DNA of 64,000 nucleotides from Singulisphaera sp. GP187 (GTDB taxonomy: Bacteria > Planctomycetota > GCA-002687715): contig CAMDTN010000001.1 of the NCBI GenBank assembly GCA_945907755.1, forward strand, positions 88,308 to 152,307. Reading direction: 5' to 3'. The notes beneath the pieces are model-generated. The model was given only the letters and a program-made list of their open reading frames with translations. It ran no database searches and had not been told where the DNA came from. Each line of letters starts with the position of its first letter. The first letter of the stretch is position 1. Below are positions 1 to 7,968 of this stretch, piece after piece. The position numbers were made by a program, and so were the translations under genes.

Positions 1-88
1 CGCCTTCATGCACTTCGAAAGTGAGATGCTCGAACAGCGTTTCCGCTGCGAACGACTTCCCCAGATCGTTGACGGTGAGTAGGGCCAT
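1..88 (-). CDS. ABC-F family ATPase, N-terminal fragment
   Basis: Partial gene running off the left edge; only the first 29 codons are present. The ATG is at 88 on the minus strand and the translation begins MALLTVNDLGKSF, followed by a FEHLTFEVHEG-like stretch. This is the usual opening of an ABC-F (Uup/EttA-type) ATPase, where the first beta strands precede the Walker A of the first nucleotide-binding domain. ABC-F proteins act on the ribosome rather than in transport. It lies 5 bases downstream of the NUDIX gene on the same strand, so the two are probably co-transcribed. The Walker motifs are outside the window, so an ordinary ABC transporter ATPase cannot be excluded. Confidence 0.6.
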   Translation of the reverse strand, partial: MALLTVNDLGKSFAAETLFEHLTFEVHEG

Positions 89-93
89 TTGTG

Positions 94-525
94 TCAGACC
101 CCAGTGGCGATGCGCGCAGCGGCGCGACGCAAGCCATCACGCAACACTTCATGCTGCACGCGCGCGAGGCAATCGTCCAAGCTCATCCAGTCGCCGTCGT
201 CGTGTTCGCTGGAGCGCGTCCACAGCGCATTGGCGGCCTCGCCCAAGAACAGGCGCAGTTCTTTCTCGTAAGCAGGGGCATCGGCTTTGCGCTTGCCAGC
301 GGGCACGCTGTAGCGCAGCACTTCTTCGAAGCCCGGCCAAATCTTTAGTTGCTGGATGCCAGTCTCTTCGCGCAGTTCGCGCCACGCGCCCGGAAGGGCA
401 GTTTCGTCGTCATGCAAGTGGCCCTTGGGCACCGACCAAGTGCCATGACGCGCGTTGCGCAGCAGCAGAAAACGCGGTGCGCCGCCCGACAACATGAAAA
501 CGATGAATCCGGCAGCCTTGCGCAT
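94..525 (-). CDS. NUDIX hydrolase (diadenosine tetraphosphatase-like)
   Basis: 143 residues from ATG 525; a TTG three codons upstream at 534 is a less likely start. The NUDIX box is complete at about residues 37-59: G, five residues, E, seven residues, then REL-REE-TGI, matching GX5EX7REUXEEXGU. The flanking WSVPKGH and PAYEKELRLFLG segments resemble bacterial Ap4A hydrolases, which cleave asymmetrically dinucleoside polyphosphates with Mg2+. The protein is cytosolic, with no signal peptide. It is followed closely by the ABC-F gene. Assignment to the superfamily is secure; the substrate is inferred. Confidence 0.9.
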   Translation of the reverse strand: MRKAAGFIVFMLSGGAPRFLLLRNARHGTWSVPKGHLHDDETALPGAWRELREETGIQQLKIWPGFEEVLRYSVPAGKRKADAPAYEKELRLFLGEAANALWTRSSEHDDGDWMSLDDCLARVQHEVLRDGLRRAAARIATGV

Positions 526-608
526 GGCCCGCAAGATTCCGACTTTGATGCCCGCAGCGCAAGGGCAGTGCTTCCACCGTGCTGGGCCGCCTGCTACAAA
601 ACAGCGCC

Positions 609-1418
609 ATGGATGTGAGCCTTGCCACCCTCATCGACAACCGCGCCGAAACGCCAACGGTATGGCGCATGGCGCTGGATTGGGACGCCTTGGCGCGTGG
701 GGCGCGCGCTGCACGCTTCGTCATGCTGGCGTTGGAAGACAACGCAGTGCAAGTGCTGCCGCGGCCCTTCAGCCTGTCGGATGTGTGGCGCCGCGCCGAT
801 GGCCGCGTGGTCACAGAGCTGCTGTACAAGCCCATGGGCCGTGTCACCCAGCGCATGACGCAGTTGCGCGCTGGGGCACAGGTGCGCATTGGCGGCTTGG
901 CGGGCAACGGTTTTCCACAGCCCGCTTCAGAGCGGCGTCCGGTGCTGCTGGCAGGTGGCATCGGCAATGCGCCCTTCGCGCTGCAAGTGCGCGAACTCCT
1001 TGCGGGCGGCCGCGCGCAAGAGGTGGTGCTGGTCCTTGCTGGCCGTTCGGCGCAAGACATTTGGATTCAGCCCAGCGTGCGGGAATCTGGCATCACCATT
1101 ATCGAATGCACCGACGATGGCTCGCGTGGCGAGCACGGGCGCATCACTGAAGTATTGCAGCGCCGCTTGAGCACGCTGGGCCCCATCGAGGCTTTCGTGT
1201 GCGGCCCCGAACCCATGTTGCATGCGGTGCAACAAATGGCTTTGAAAGAGCAGTTTCCCTGCCACTTGTCGGTGGAAGAGCGCATGGCTTGCGGCTATGG
1301 CGTGTGCAACGCCTGCGTGGTGGAATCTGCGCAGCCGGGCGTGCCGTGCGGGCAAGGCGACTATTTGCGCGCTTGTGTGGATGGTCCGGTATTCGAAGCG
1401 AGGAGCATTCACGCATGA
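609..1418 (+). CDS. pyrK: Dihydroorotate dehydrogenase electron transfer subunit-like (PyrK family)
   Basis: 269 residues from ATG 609 (MDVSLATLID). An N-terminal FAD-binding beta barrel carries RPFSLSD (about residue 52), then comes an NAD-binding Rossmann part with LLAGGIGNAPF and FVCGPEPML, and a C-terminal [2Fe-2S] cluster motif with Cys spacing C-x4-C-x2-C followed by a later Cys (ACGYGVCNAC ... RAC). This is the PyrK layout, in which the subunit passes electrons from dihydroorotate dehydrogenase to NAD+. No pyrD lies beside it here, so a related ferredoxin-NADP reductase role is possible. Its stop overlaps the start of the next gene by 4 bases (ATGA). Confidence 0.83.
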   Translation: MDVSLATLIDNRAETPTVWRMALDWDALARGARAARFVMLALEDNAVQVLPRPFSLSDVWRRADGRVVTELLYKPMGRVTQRMTQLRAGAQVRIGGLAGNGFPQPASERRPVLLAGGIGNAPFALQVRELLAGGRAQEVVLVLAGRSAQDIWIQPSVRESGITIIECTDDGSRGEHGRITEVLQRRLSTLGPIEAFVCGPEPMLHAVQQMALKEQFPCHLSVEERMACGYGVCNACVVESAQPGVPCGQGDYLRACVDGPVFEARSIHA

Positions 1419-1918
1419 AAACTATTGGATTGTTGCTTTGCGGGCTGCTTCTGGGCACGGGCTGCGCGTCGCAGGCTGATGCGCTGCAAAGCGCCGACGG
1501 CGCGCCGCTGGATTCGATCATCAGTATGAGCAGCAGCTTTGTCACCAATTCAGACAAAGGTGCCGAAGTGCGCCGTGTGGTGGCGCGCAATGGTGTCGTC
1601 AGTTGCGAACTGCACACCATGGATGGCGATTTTTACGGTGCTGTGCCGGTGAAGGAATGGCGTCGCCTGTGGAACCTGCTCTTAGAGGAAGACCCCTTTG
1701 GGCATGGCGCATTGGATGTCGACGAAGACGACAAAGATGGTGGGCCTTATCACAAGGTGCGTCTTGAACGCGGCCGCGATTTCAAAGAGTTCAGCGCGCA
1801 GAATAAGACCGACTTGGCGGTGTTCTCGTCGCGCGGAGTGGTGCGCCGTTTGCAACTGAGCAACGCCATCGTTGAACTGGTGGCGCGCCACGCCACGCAG
1901 CCTGCTCCGAAGAAGTGA
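1415..1918 (+). CDS. Predicted lipoprotein of unknown function
   Basis: 167 residues from ATG 1415, overlapping the pyrK-like stop (ATGA). The N-terminus MKTIGLLLCGLLLGTGC is a lipoprotein signal with the modified Cys at about residue 17. The mature part has no motif I recognise; it is rich in acidic residues around 105-115 (DVDEDDKDGG) and ends in basic residues. The stop codon overlaps the GTG start of the following PDZ-domain gene, so the three genes from 609 to 3489 are translationally coupled. It is probably an envelope accessory protein of its neighbour; this is inference from position only. Confidence 0.65.
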   Translation: MKTIGLLLCGLLLGTGCASQADALQSADGAPLDSIISMSSSFVTNSDKGAEVRRVVARNGVVSCELHTMDGDFYGAVPVKEWRRLWNLLLEEDPFGHGALDVDEDDKDGGPYHKVRLERGRDFKEFSAQNKTDLAVFSSRGVVRRLQLSNAIVELVARHATQPAPKK

Positions 1919-3489
1919 ACTCCGCCAAGAGCCCAATGCAGTTGCGAACGCGCGTCATTCTGTTCGTCATCGCGTTGAGCGTTCTGGCACCATTAGTGCC
2001 CGGTCAAGCGACTTGGCCGTTCGGCGGTTCGCGACGCAGCAGCGGCGCAGAGTCGTCAGAGTTGGACCTGTGGAACTTGGGCCTGCTGGGCGCGAAGGCG
2101 AAGGAGTGTGGTGCGACAGTGGCACGCGGCGGCACGACGGGACGGCGCAGAGTCGAGCGCAGCGGCGAGCAAGCCACCAACGACAACGGGCCGCCTCAAT
2201 TGGAAATCGTGTTGCTGTTCCCCGGTGGGCCTGCTGCCAAGGCTGGGCTGTTGCCGGGCGATGTCATTAGCGGTGTGAACGGCAAAGCATTTGTTGCTGG
2301 CTCGCTGAATCCGTTGGCGCTCGCATTGATGGCGGCTGAAGCCGCGGACAAGGGCGCGGTTGTCTTAGAAGTGCAGCGCAAAGGGGCGAAGGGCCCTGAA
2401 AAGTTGTCGCTGCGAGTGCCGCTGCGCAGTTTAGGCAATGACGCGTTGCATCCGGAATTGGGCGCGGCGCGCAAGGCCATCCAGAAAAATGCGTTGCAGT
2501 GGTTAGCGGACCACCAAGGTGGCGATGGTGGCTTTCCAGAAACACTCAGTGGGCGCAACGGCAGCGTGGTGCAAGCGGCGTTGGCGGGTTTGGCGTGGCT
2601 GGCCGCCAGTGACGACCCAGCGAAATCCGCTTGGACATCAAGCATCGACAAAGCCAAAGGCTTTGCGCTGCGCTATGCGTTGAGCCCCGATGAAATGCCC
2701 ATCGCGAGTGGTGCCAATTGGGACCAGACCAACTGGGGGTTGGTGCACAGCGTTCTATTCCTGAGCGAGCTCGCGGCGCGCAAACGCGGTGCGGTGCCGA
2801 AGGTGGAATTGGAGCGATTGGTGCAAGCACTGCAATCGCGCATGGAAAAAAGTGGTGGTTATGCCCACGGGCCTGGCGGCAAGAATGCGCTGGACTATTT
2901 GGAACTGAACATTGTCGGCTCGCTGGTGTTGTCCGCGCTGGGCAGCGCGCGGGGCGCTGGCGTTGCGGTGGATCTGACCAAAGCGCGGCTCTTATTCGAT
3001 TACTGCGAGGCCTCTGCGTCGGCGGAAGGCGGCGTGGGCTACAGTACCGCTGCGGGCCAGAAGGGCGAAGGCAACATTGGCCGCAGCGCAGCCGCACTGT
3101 TGGGTGCGCGCAATTTAGGTTTCGACAAACTGCCCTTCGGCGCAAAGCTCGACAGTTATGTGCGCGCGCATGCGGCGGAAGTCATGGGCGGGCATGCATC
3201 GCTGATGCAGCACATATTGCTGAGTGGCGTCGCAGCCGAAGCGTTGGGTGGCGAGGCGCGCAGTGCGTGGTGGGTTCGCGCACAGCGCGACTTGGTGTTG
3301 GCGCGCGCGCCTGACGGCAGCTTGCAGCCGCGCCCGTGGCACGAATCGTTGCAAATGGGCAGCAACAGCGATGTCAGTGTGGGCGAGGTGTGGACCACCG
3401 CGTGCTGGGCCATCGTTTTAGGCGCAGACCCCGCACAGTCGCGCGGCGTCGGCCTGCCGCTTTGGTGCGGTCGCGCACCAAAGAAGTGA
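1915..3489 (+). CDS. Exported PDZ and alpha/alpha-toroid (DUF6288-like) protein
   Basis: 524 residues if started at GTG 1915, which overlaps the previous stop; ATG 1936 is an equally good start and puts the signal peptide (RVILFVIALSVLAPLVPG) at the extreme N-terminus. Residues about 95-165 form a PDZ domain with AAKAGLLPGDVISGVNG. From about 185 to the end the protein has repeated helical units such as WLADHQGGDGGF, NWDQTNWGLVHSVLFLSEL and GEVWTTACWAIVLGA, as in the terpene-cyclase-like alpha/alpha toroid of DUF6288 proteins found in Planctomycetes and Verrucomicrobia. The function is unknown; enzymatic catalysis is not evident. Converges with the multicopper oxidase gene. Confidence 0.78.
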   Translation: MNSAKSPMQLRTRVILFVIALSVLAPLVPGQATWPFGGSRRSSGAESSELDLWNLGLLGAKAKECGATVARGGTTGRRRVERSGEQATNDNGPPQLEIVLLFPGGPAAKAGLLPGDVISGVNGKAFVAGSLNPLALALMAAEAADKGAVVLEVQRKGAKGPEKLSLRVPLRSLGNDALHPELGAARKAIQKNALQWLADHQGGDGGFPETLSGRNGSVVQAALAGLAWLAASDDPAKSAWTSSIDKAKGFALRYALSPDEMPIASGANWDQTNWGLVHSVLFLSELAARKRGAVPKVELERLVQALQSRMEKSGGYAHGPGGKNALDYLELNIVGSLVLSALGSARGAGVAVDLTKARLLFDYCEASASAEGGVGYSTAAGQKGEGNIGRSAAALLGARNLGFDKLPFGAKLDSYVRAHAAEVMGGHASLMQHILLSGVAAEALGGEARSAWWVRAQRDLVLARAPDGSLQPRPWHESLQMGSNSDVSVGEVWTTACWAIVLGADPAQSRGVGLPLWCGRAPKK

Positions 3490-3499
3490 CGCGCTCAAC

Positions 3500-4918
3500 T
3501 CACTTGGGCGGCAGCGTGACCAAGGTGTCGATGATGGTCATCATGCCGAAGTCTTCGTGCTCTAACAGATGGCAGTGCAGCACCGTGGGCCCGGGGAAAT
3601 CCTCGAAGGCGATTTTCACCGTCACACTGCCGTAGGCAGGCACATTCACAGTGTCGCGCCACACAGGCATAGCCACTGGCAAGCCGTTGATGGCGGTGAC
3701 CAAGAAACTGTTGGTGTGCAAGTGGAAAGGGTGATGCATGCCCGAGCCATCTTGAATGGTCCACTCTTCGATGCTGCCTAATAGTGGCGTGGCGTCGATG
3801 CGCGTCGGATCGAACGGCAACATGTTGATGCCGAATACCGGCGGCATGGCGCTGATGGCATCGAACGACCAATTGCGCAATGCCACGGGCGCACCCGGGT
3901 CTGGGTTCACTGGCACGAGCGTTGTGGGCAGCGCCATGTTGAGGGGCGCACCGCTGACGACGATTTCTGCCAAGACCACTTCAGGAATGGCCGGTTCCAT
4001 GTTGGCATTCTGGAAAGGCTTCTTGCGCAGCAAATAGGTGCCCACGGCACCCGCTTGCACCAGCACTTCTGCGCGCTGTCCTGGAATGAGCATCAATTCC
4101 GAGACGCTCTGCGGCGCCGCGAGCGGTGAACCATCCAGCGCAATCTGATGCAAATTGTGGCTGTCCAGCGCCAAGGGGAAGTAGCGACTGCCACTAGCCG
4201 CACACATGCGCCAACGCTGCACTTCGCCGGGGCGCATGTGAATGGTGGGACGCACTTTGCCGTTCACCAAGAACAAGTCGACTGCGGTTTCGGTCATCAC
4301 AGGCACGGTGCCAGTGATTGGGTCAAGCTTAATGTTCGCGATCATCAAGATGCGGTCGCGCGCTGCGGCCACTTCGGGCACAAGATCTAACGCGCCGCGC
4401 ACGATGATGGCGCCTTGCATACCGTTGGCTATTTGCCATGCCACCGTGCCGTGATGGTGCGGGTGGTACCAGAAGAAACCGCCGGTGTGATTCGTCGGAA
4501 TCTGCATCGTGTAATTGTATGTGGCGCCGGGTGCCATGCTGATCAGCGGATTGTCGGAGTTGCCGAGCGGCGACACATGCATCCCGTGGCAGTGCAGGTT
4601 CGACAAGCGTGGGTCCATGCTGCCGACGGGCAGATTCGGCGGCAAGTCGATGTTGTTGGTGAGCGCGATCTGCAGCGAGTCGCCAGGATTGACGATCAGC
4701 GTGGGGCCGGGAATGCCGCCGTCATAGCTGGCGCTTTGCAGGTACAAGCCGCTGTCGATGTCGTGAGACTTGTTCGACATGGTGAGGCTTGTGGCCAACA
4801 CGCCGTTGGCACTCTGGCGCACGGCGGGGTTGGGCATGTCGTCGAGCAGCGGACCTGCTTGTTTGGTGCAGGCCACGGCGAACATCGGGACGAATAGAAA
4901 AGCGTAGTGAAGGCGCAT
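3500..4918 (-). CDS. Multicopper oxidase (lipoprotein)
   Basis: 472 residues. The N-terminus ends in FAVAC, a lipobox, so the protein is exported and lipid-anchored. All copper ligand motifs are visible: HCHG at about 109-112, HPHHHG at 152-157, HHPFHLH from 395 and HCHLLEHE from 448 with a downstream Met (DFGMM) as axial ligand candidate. The layout is that of three-domain laccase/CueO/SpoA-type oxidases that oxidise phenols or metal ions and reduce O2 to water. It is divergent from the ABC permease gene across only 81 bases (4919-4999), which must hold both promoters. The physiological substrate cannot be read from the sequence. Confidence 0.92.
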   Translation of the reverse strand: MRLHYAFLFVPMFAVACTKQAGPLLDDMPNPAVRQSANGVLATSLTMSNKSHDIDSGLYLQSASYDGGIPGPTLIVNPGDSLQIALTNNIDLPPNLPVGSMDPRLSNLHCHGMHVSPLGNSDNPLISMAPGATYNYTMQIPTNHTGGFFWYHPHHHGTVAWQIANGMQGAIIVRGALDLVPEVAAARDRILMIANIKLDPITGTVPVMTETAVDLFLVNGKVRPTIHMRPGEVQRWRMCAASGSRYFPLALDSHNLHQIALDGSPLAAPQSVSELMLIPGQRAEVLVQAGAVGTYLLRKKPFQNANMEPAIPEVVLAEIVVSGAPLNMALPTTLVPVNPDPGAPVALRNWSFDAISAMPPVFGINMLPFDPTRIDATPLLGSIEEWTIQDGSGMHHPFHLHTNSFLVTAINGLPVAMPVWRDTVNVPAYGSVTVKIAFEDFPGPTVLHCHLLEHEDFGMMTIIDTLVTLPPK

Positions 4919-4999
4919 GGTGCGATGCTACGGAAGCAACGCGCCCGGGCCAAACACACACCGCATGTGCCGAATCAAGTGCGGATAACATCCCTGACC

Positions 5000-6481
5000 A
5001 TGTTGCAAGAAACACAGCGCCGGCCGGGCGGGCTGACCGCTTTGGCGGTACTCAACTTCATCTTTGCTGGCTTCAGTCTGATGGGGCTGCTGTTCATGGC
5101 CGTGGCCTTCGTCGTGCTGAGCACAGTGAATGCCGCCGAATTGGACAAAGCCCGTGAGGATATTGCGGCTGCAGTGGGAAATGCGGGGCTTGCCGCCATC
5201 GCAGTGAACATCGCGCTCAGTTTGGTGGCGCTGGTGCTGCAAGTGATTAGTGCCATCGGCCTTTTGCGCATGGCGCCTGTCATGGGCCGCGTCATGGGCA
5301 ACGCCTTCGCAGTGGTCAGCATTGTCGCGGTCGTTGTCAGCGTGGTCATGGGCATTCCCTTCGGCGTGGGCACGGTGATCAATTTGCTGTATCCGTTGCT
5401 GACGCTGCTGCTATTGAACTTCACTTTCCGCGGCGACTTCATTCGTCGCGATGCGGGGCAGTGGGGGGCGGCGGGCGGCGAAGCGGCAGCGAGCGTGGCG
5501 AGTGGCATTAACAGCGCACAGTTTGAAAACGCACTAATCCACAGTGGTGCCTCTGACGCTGCCGGCGGCGTTGCGGGTGCCGCAACAGACTTGGCCGCCA
5601 GCGCAGGCGCACGCCGTGCACTGGTGGCGAGCTTCGGTTGGCGTCACGCGCTGCGCGGTGGCAGTGCCGTTCTGTACTTGCTCACTCTTTTGGGCGGCGG
5701 GCTGATGATCGCAGCGGCTTTCATCAATCCGGTGGAATCGCTGCTGCATGACAGCAAACCGCGGGCTGCGGAGCGCGCGGCGGAAATGCTGCGCAGCGGC
5801 ATGGCGGTGGATGCCATCGGTTGGATCACTGGCGCCAGCGAGGCCACCTGTGAGTACTTCGTCAAAGAACAGCCCACGCTGCAAAGTGCCATCTTGTTGA
5901 TGCTGCTGGCCTTCATGCCCTTCTTCGCGTGCATGGGTGGCTTCAACCAGACTGCTGGCGAAATCGGCAGCAAAGGCCTGCGTTTCCTTCTGTTGCGCAC
6001 CGACCGGCGATCGCTGTTCCTCGGGCGCTTCATGGCGGCGCTCGTGTTTTCCACCATCGGACTGCTGGTGTTGACCGTAGTGACCACGCTGTACCTCGCA
6101 TGGAAGTTGGATTTGTATTCCACGCCGGCGCTGTTGTGGTGGGGCGCGCAGGGCACATTGGCACTGTGGTTGGTGATGCTGCCGCACTTGGCCGCCACCG
6201 CGTGGCTAAGCGCTTCGTTGGACAGCGCATTGGCCGCGTTCTCGTTGAGCATGGCTGTGGTCAGCGTGCCCATCGCGCTGTTGAAGGGCATCGAAATAGC
6301 GGTTGAGAAACTCAGCGATCACAAAATCGCGTGGATCGAACGCTTCATGCCGTGGGGCTGGAAATATGAATTGCTCGACCCGGCGTGGGACACTCGCTTG
6401 ATCGCTTCCGCCATGATGTTGGTGTTCACTGTGGTGTTCCTCGCCGGTGGCCTGCGGCGTTTCCAGGGGAGAGACCTGTGA
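5000..6481 (+). CDS. ABC-2 type transporter permease
   Basis: 493 residues from ATG 5000 (MLQETQRRPGG); the reading frame stays open upstream, but the 32 extra residues look non-coding. Four hydrophobic helices occupy roughly residues 15-155, a polar Ala/Ser-rich linker follows (about 160-215), and six or more helices fill the C-terminal half. The segment LLLRTDRRSLFLGRFMAALVF is typical of ABC-2 permeases after the first helix of the core. The first four-helix unit looks like an added domain. The stop overlaps the GTG of the next gene (GTGA), which encodes the matching ATPase, so the two form an exporter. The substrate is unknown. Confidence 0.8.
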   Translation: MLQETQRRPGGLTALAVLNFIFAGFSLMGLLFMAVAFVVLSTVNAAELDKAREDIAAAVGNAGLAAIAVNIALSLVALVLQVISAIGLLRMAPVMGRVMGNAFAVVSIVAVVVSVVMGIPFGVGTVINLLYPLLTLLLLNFTFRGDFIRRDAGQWGAAGGEAAASVASGINSAQFENALIHSGASDAAGGVAGAATDLAASAGARRALVASFGWRHALRGGSAVLYLLTLLGGGLMIAAAFINPVESLLHDSKPRAAERAAEMLRSGMAVDAIGWITGASEATCEYFVKEQPTLQSAILLMLLAFMPFFACMGGFNQTAGEIGSKGLRFLLLRTDRRSLFLGRFMAALVFSTIGLLVLTVVTTLYLAWKLDLYSTPALLWWGAQGTLALWLVMLPHLAATAWLSASLDSALAAFSLSMAVVSVPIALLKGIEIAVEKLSDHKIAWIERFMPWGWKYELLDPAWDTRLIASAMMLVFTVVFLAGGLRRFQGRDL

Positions 6482-7425
6482 GCGAAATCGTTGTTCGTTC
6501 GCGCGGCCTGACCAAACATTTTGGCGGCGTGTGTGCGCTGGATGGCATCGACATCGAAGTGCCGCGCGGCAGTTTGTATGCGCTGGTGGGCGCGAACGGT
6601 GCCGGCAAGACTACTTTCTTTTCGGTGGTGGCGGGTTTTTTGAGGCCCACTGCTGGCGAAGTGGAAGTGCTGGGGCAGCGCGCGCCTGAAGGCGGCGTGT
6701 TGCGCGGGCGCTTAGGCATGTTGCCGCAAGACGCGAGCTTCTTGGCCGGCGTGCCTGTGTTGGAGCAGCTCGAGTTCTGTGCGCAGTTGCAGGGCCTGAG
6801 CGCTGCGGCAGCGAAGCACGCAGCCATGCAGGCGTTGGATGCCGTTGGTTTGGGCGACGTGGCCCAACGCAATCCGCGCGCGCTGTCGCACGGCATGTTG
6901 AAGCGCGTGGCCCTTTGCCAAGCGTTCCTCGGCAACCCCGAATTAGTGTTCCTCGACGAACCCACTGCGGGTTTGGATCCTGAAACCGCGCGGCGCGTGC
7001 GCGACTTGGTGCGCGCGTGGCGCGGGCATCGCACCGTGGTTATTTCCAGCCACAATTTGGCGGAACTCCAAGACCTGTGTAGCCATGTGGCCATCTTGCA
7101 TCGCGGGCGCATCATCACTGCGGGCACCATGGACGCGATCCTCGCGTCCGGCTGTGTGTTCCGCTGCGTGTTGGACGAGCCCGCCGATGCTGCATTGTTG
7201 GATGCGTTGCGCGCGCTGGCGCAAGTGGCGAAGGTGAGCGTGTTGGACCGCGAGCTCACCATCGAAGGCACCAATGGCACCGATCGTCGCGCTGCGGCGC
7301 AAGCGATTCTTGAGTGCTTGCTGGCATTGCAGCAGCCTCCGCGCAGTTTCAGCGAAGGCGCTTCGCTGGAGCGTCGCTTCCTCGAAGCCGTGGGCGGAAA
7401 ATCTGACGGCCTCGGCGGCACATGA
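6478..7425 (+). CDS. ABC transporter ATP-binding protein
   Basis: 315 residues from GTG 6478. Walker A is GANGAGKTT (about residue 41), the signature is LSHGMLKRVALCQAFL, Walker B is LVFLDEPTAGLDP and the switch His lies in VISSHNLAEL. This is a CcmA/NatA-type ATPase of the ABC-2 exporter class. It has an unusually long C-terminal part after residue 225 (about 90 residues), as in DrrA/NatA-like proteins. It is translationally coupled to the permease upstream; together they probably move a lipid, polysaccharide or ion. The GNAT gene follows 9 bases after the stop. Confidence 0.93.
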   Translation: MSEIVVRSRGLTKHFGGVCALDGIDIEVPRGSLYALVGANGAGKTTFFSVVAGFLRPTAGEVEVLGQRAPEGGVLRGRLGMLPQDASFLAGVPVLEQLEFCAQLQGLSAAAAKHAAMQALDAVGLGDVAQRNPRALSHGMLKRVALCQAFLGNPELVFLDEPTAGLDPETARRVRDLVRAWRGHRTVVISSHNLAELQDLCSHVAILHRGRIITAGTMDAILASGCVFRCVLDEPADAALLDALRALAQVAKVSVLDRELTIEGTNGTDRRAAAQAILECLLALQQPPRSFSEGASLERRFLEAVGGKSDGLGGT

Positions 7426-7434
7426 TTTCTGCAC

Positions 7435-7968
7435 ATGCACATTGATTACTTAGCCAATTGCCAGCAGCACACCGACACCATCGCGGGCTGGGTGTTTGCC
7501 GAGTGGGGTTATTTGCGCCCGGGCTTCACTCTGGAAAACGCGACGCGAGAGTTTCGTGAGCGGGCGGTCATCGAGCGCATCCCGTTGGCGCTGGTTGCGC
7601 TGGACGGCGCCGAAGTGATCGGTTGCATCAACATCAAGCTGAGTGAAGACCTCACGCTGCCTGGCGTGACTCCGTGGATTGGCGCTCTGTATGTGCGCTC
7701 CGATTGGCGCCGCAAGTCTGTTGGCTCGCAATTGCTGGCGTTCGCCGAAAGCGTTGCGGCGCGCCTCGGCATCCGCGCGCTGCATCTTTCCGCGACCGAT
7801 GCCCTCGCGTTCTACGAGCGTCGCGGCTGGGGCGTCCTCTCGCGCCACTTCCTCCAGGGCGAACATGTCTGCGTAATGGTGAAATATTGCCAAGATGGCT
7901 GCAAAACCGACATGCCGCCTGATTTCATTTGTCCCCCAATATCCCCGCCGGAGACGCCCGCATCATGA
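7435..7968 (+). CDS. GNAT-family N-acetyltransferase with a replaced C-terminal tail
   Basis: 177 residues. The GNAT core is clear: IGCINIKLSEDL (beta 4), LYVRSDWRRKSVGSQLL (acetyl-CoA P-loop of the R/Q-x-x-G-x-G/A class) and ALAFYERRGW (C-terminal strand). Such enzymes transfer acetyl groups from acetyl-CoA to amines. The last 27 residues, after CVMVK, are Cys/Pro-rich and do not look like a GNAT end: they are translated from the leader of the dehydratase module and stop on the TGA inside that gene's ATGA start. A second, decayed copy of the GNAT 3' end lies at 10671-10784 and encodes a plausible native end (VKPAGPRADIP). The gene is probably still functional because the fold is complete. 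Confidence 0.85.
   Translation: MHIDYLANCQQHTDTIAGWVFAEWGYLRPGFTLENATREFRERAVIERIPLALVALDGAEVIGCINIKLSEDLTLPGVTPWIGALYVRSDWRRKSVGSQLLAFAESVAARLGIRALHLSATDALAFYERRGWGVLSRHFLQGEHVCVMVKYCQDGCKTDMPPDFICPPISPPETPAS
7804..7883 (+). repeat. Left copy of an 80-bp direct repeat (GNAT 3' end)
   Basis: This 80-base stretch encodes LAFYERRGW through VMVK of the GNAT gene and recurs at 10674-10753 with about five substitutions (roughly 94% identity by hand alignment). Similarity stops abruptly after it. It marks the left boundary of the dehydratase/lactonase module. Confidence 0.85.
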
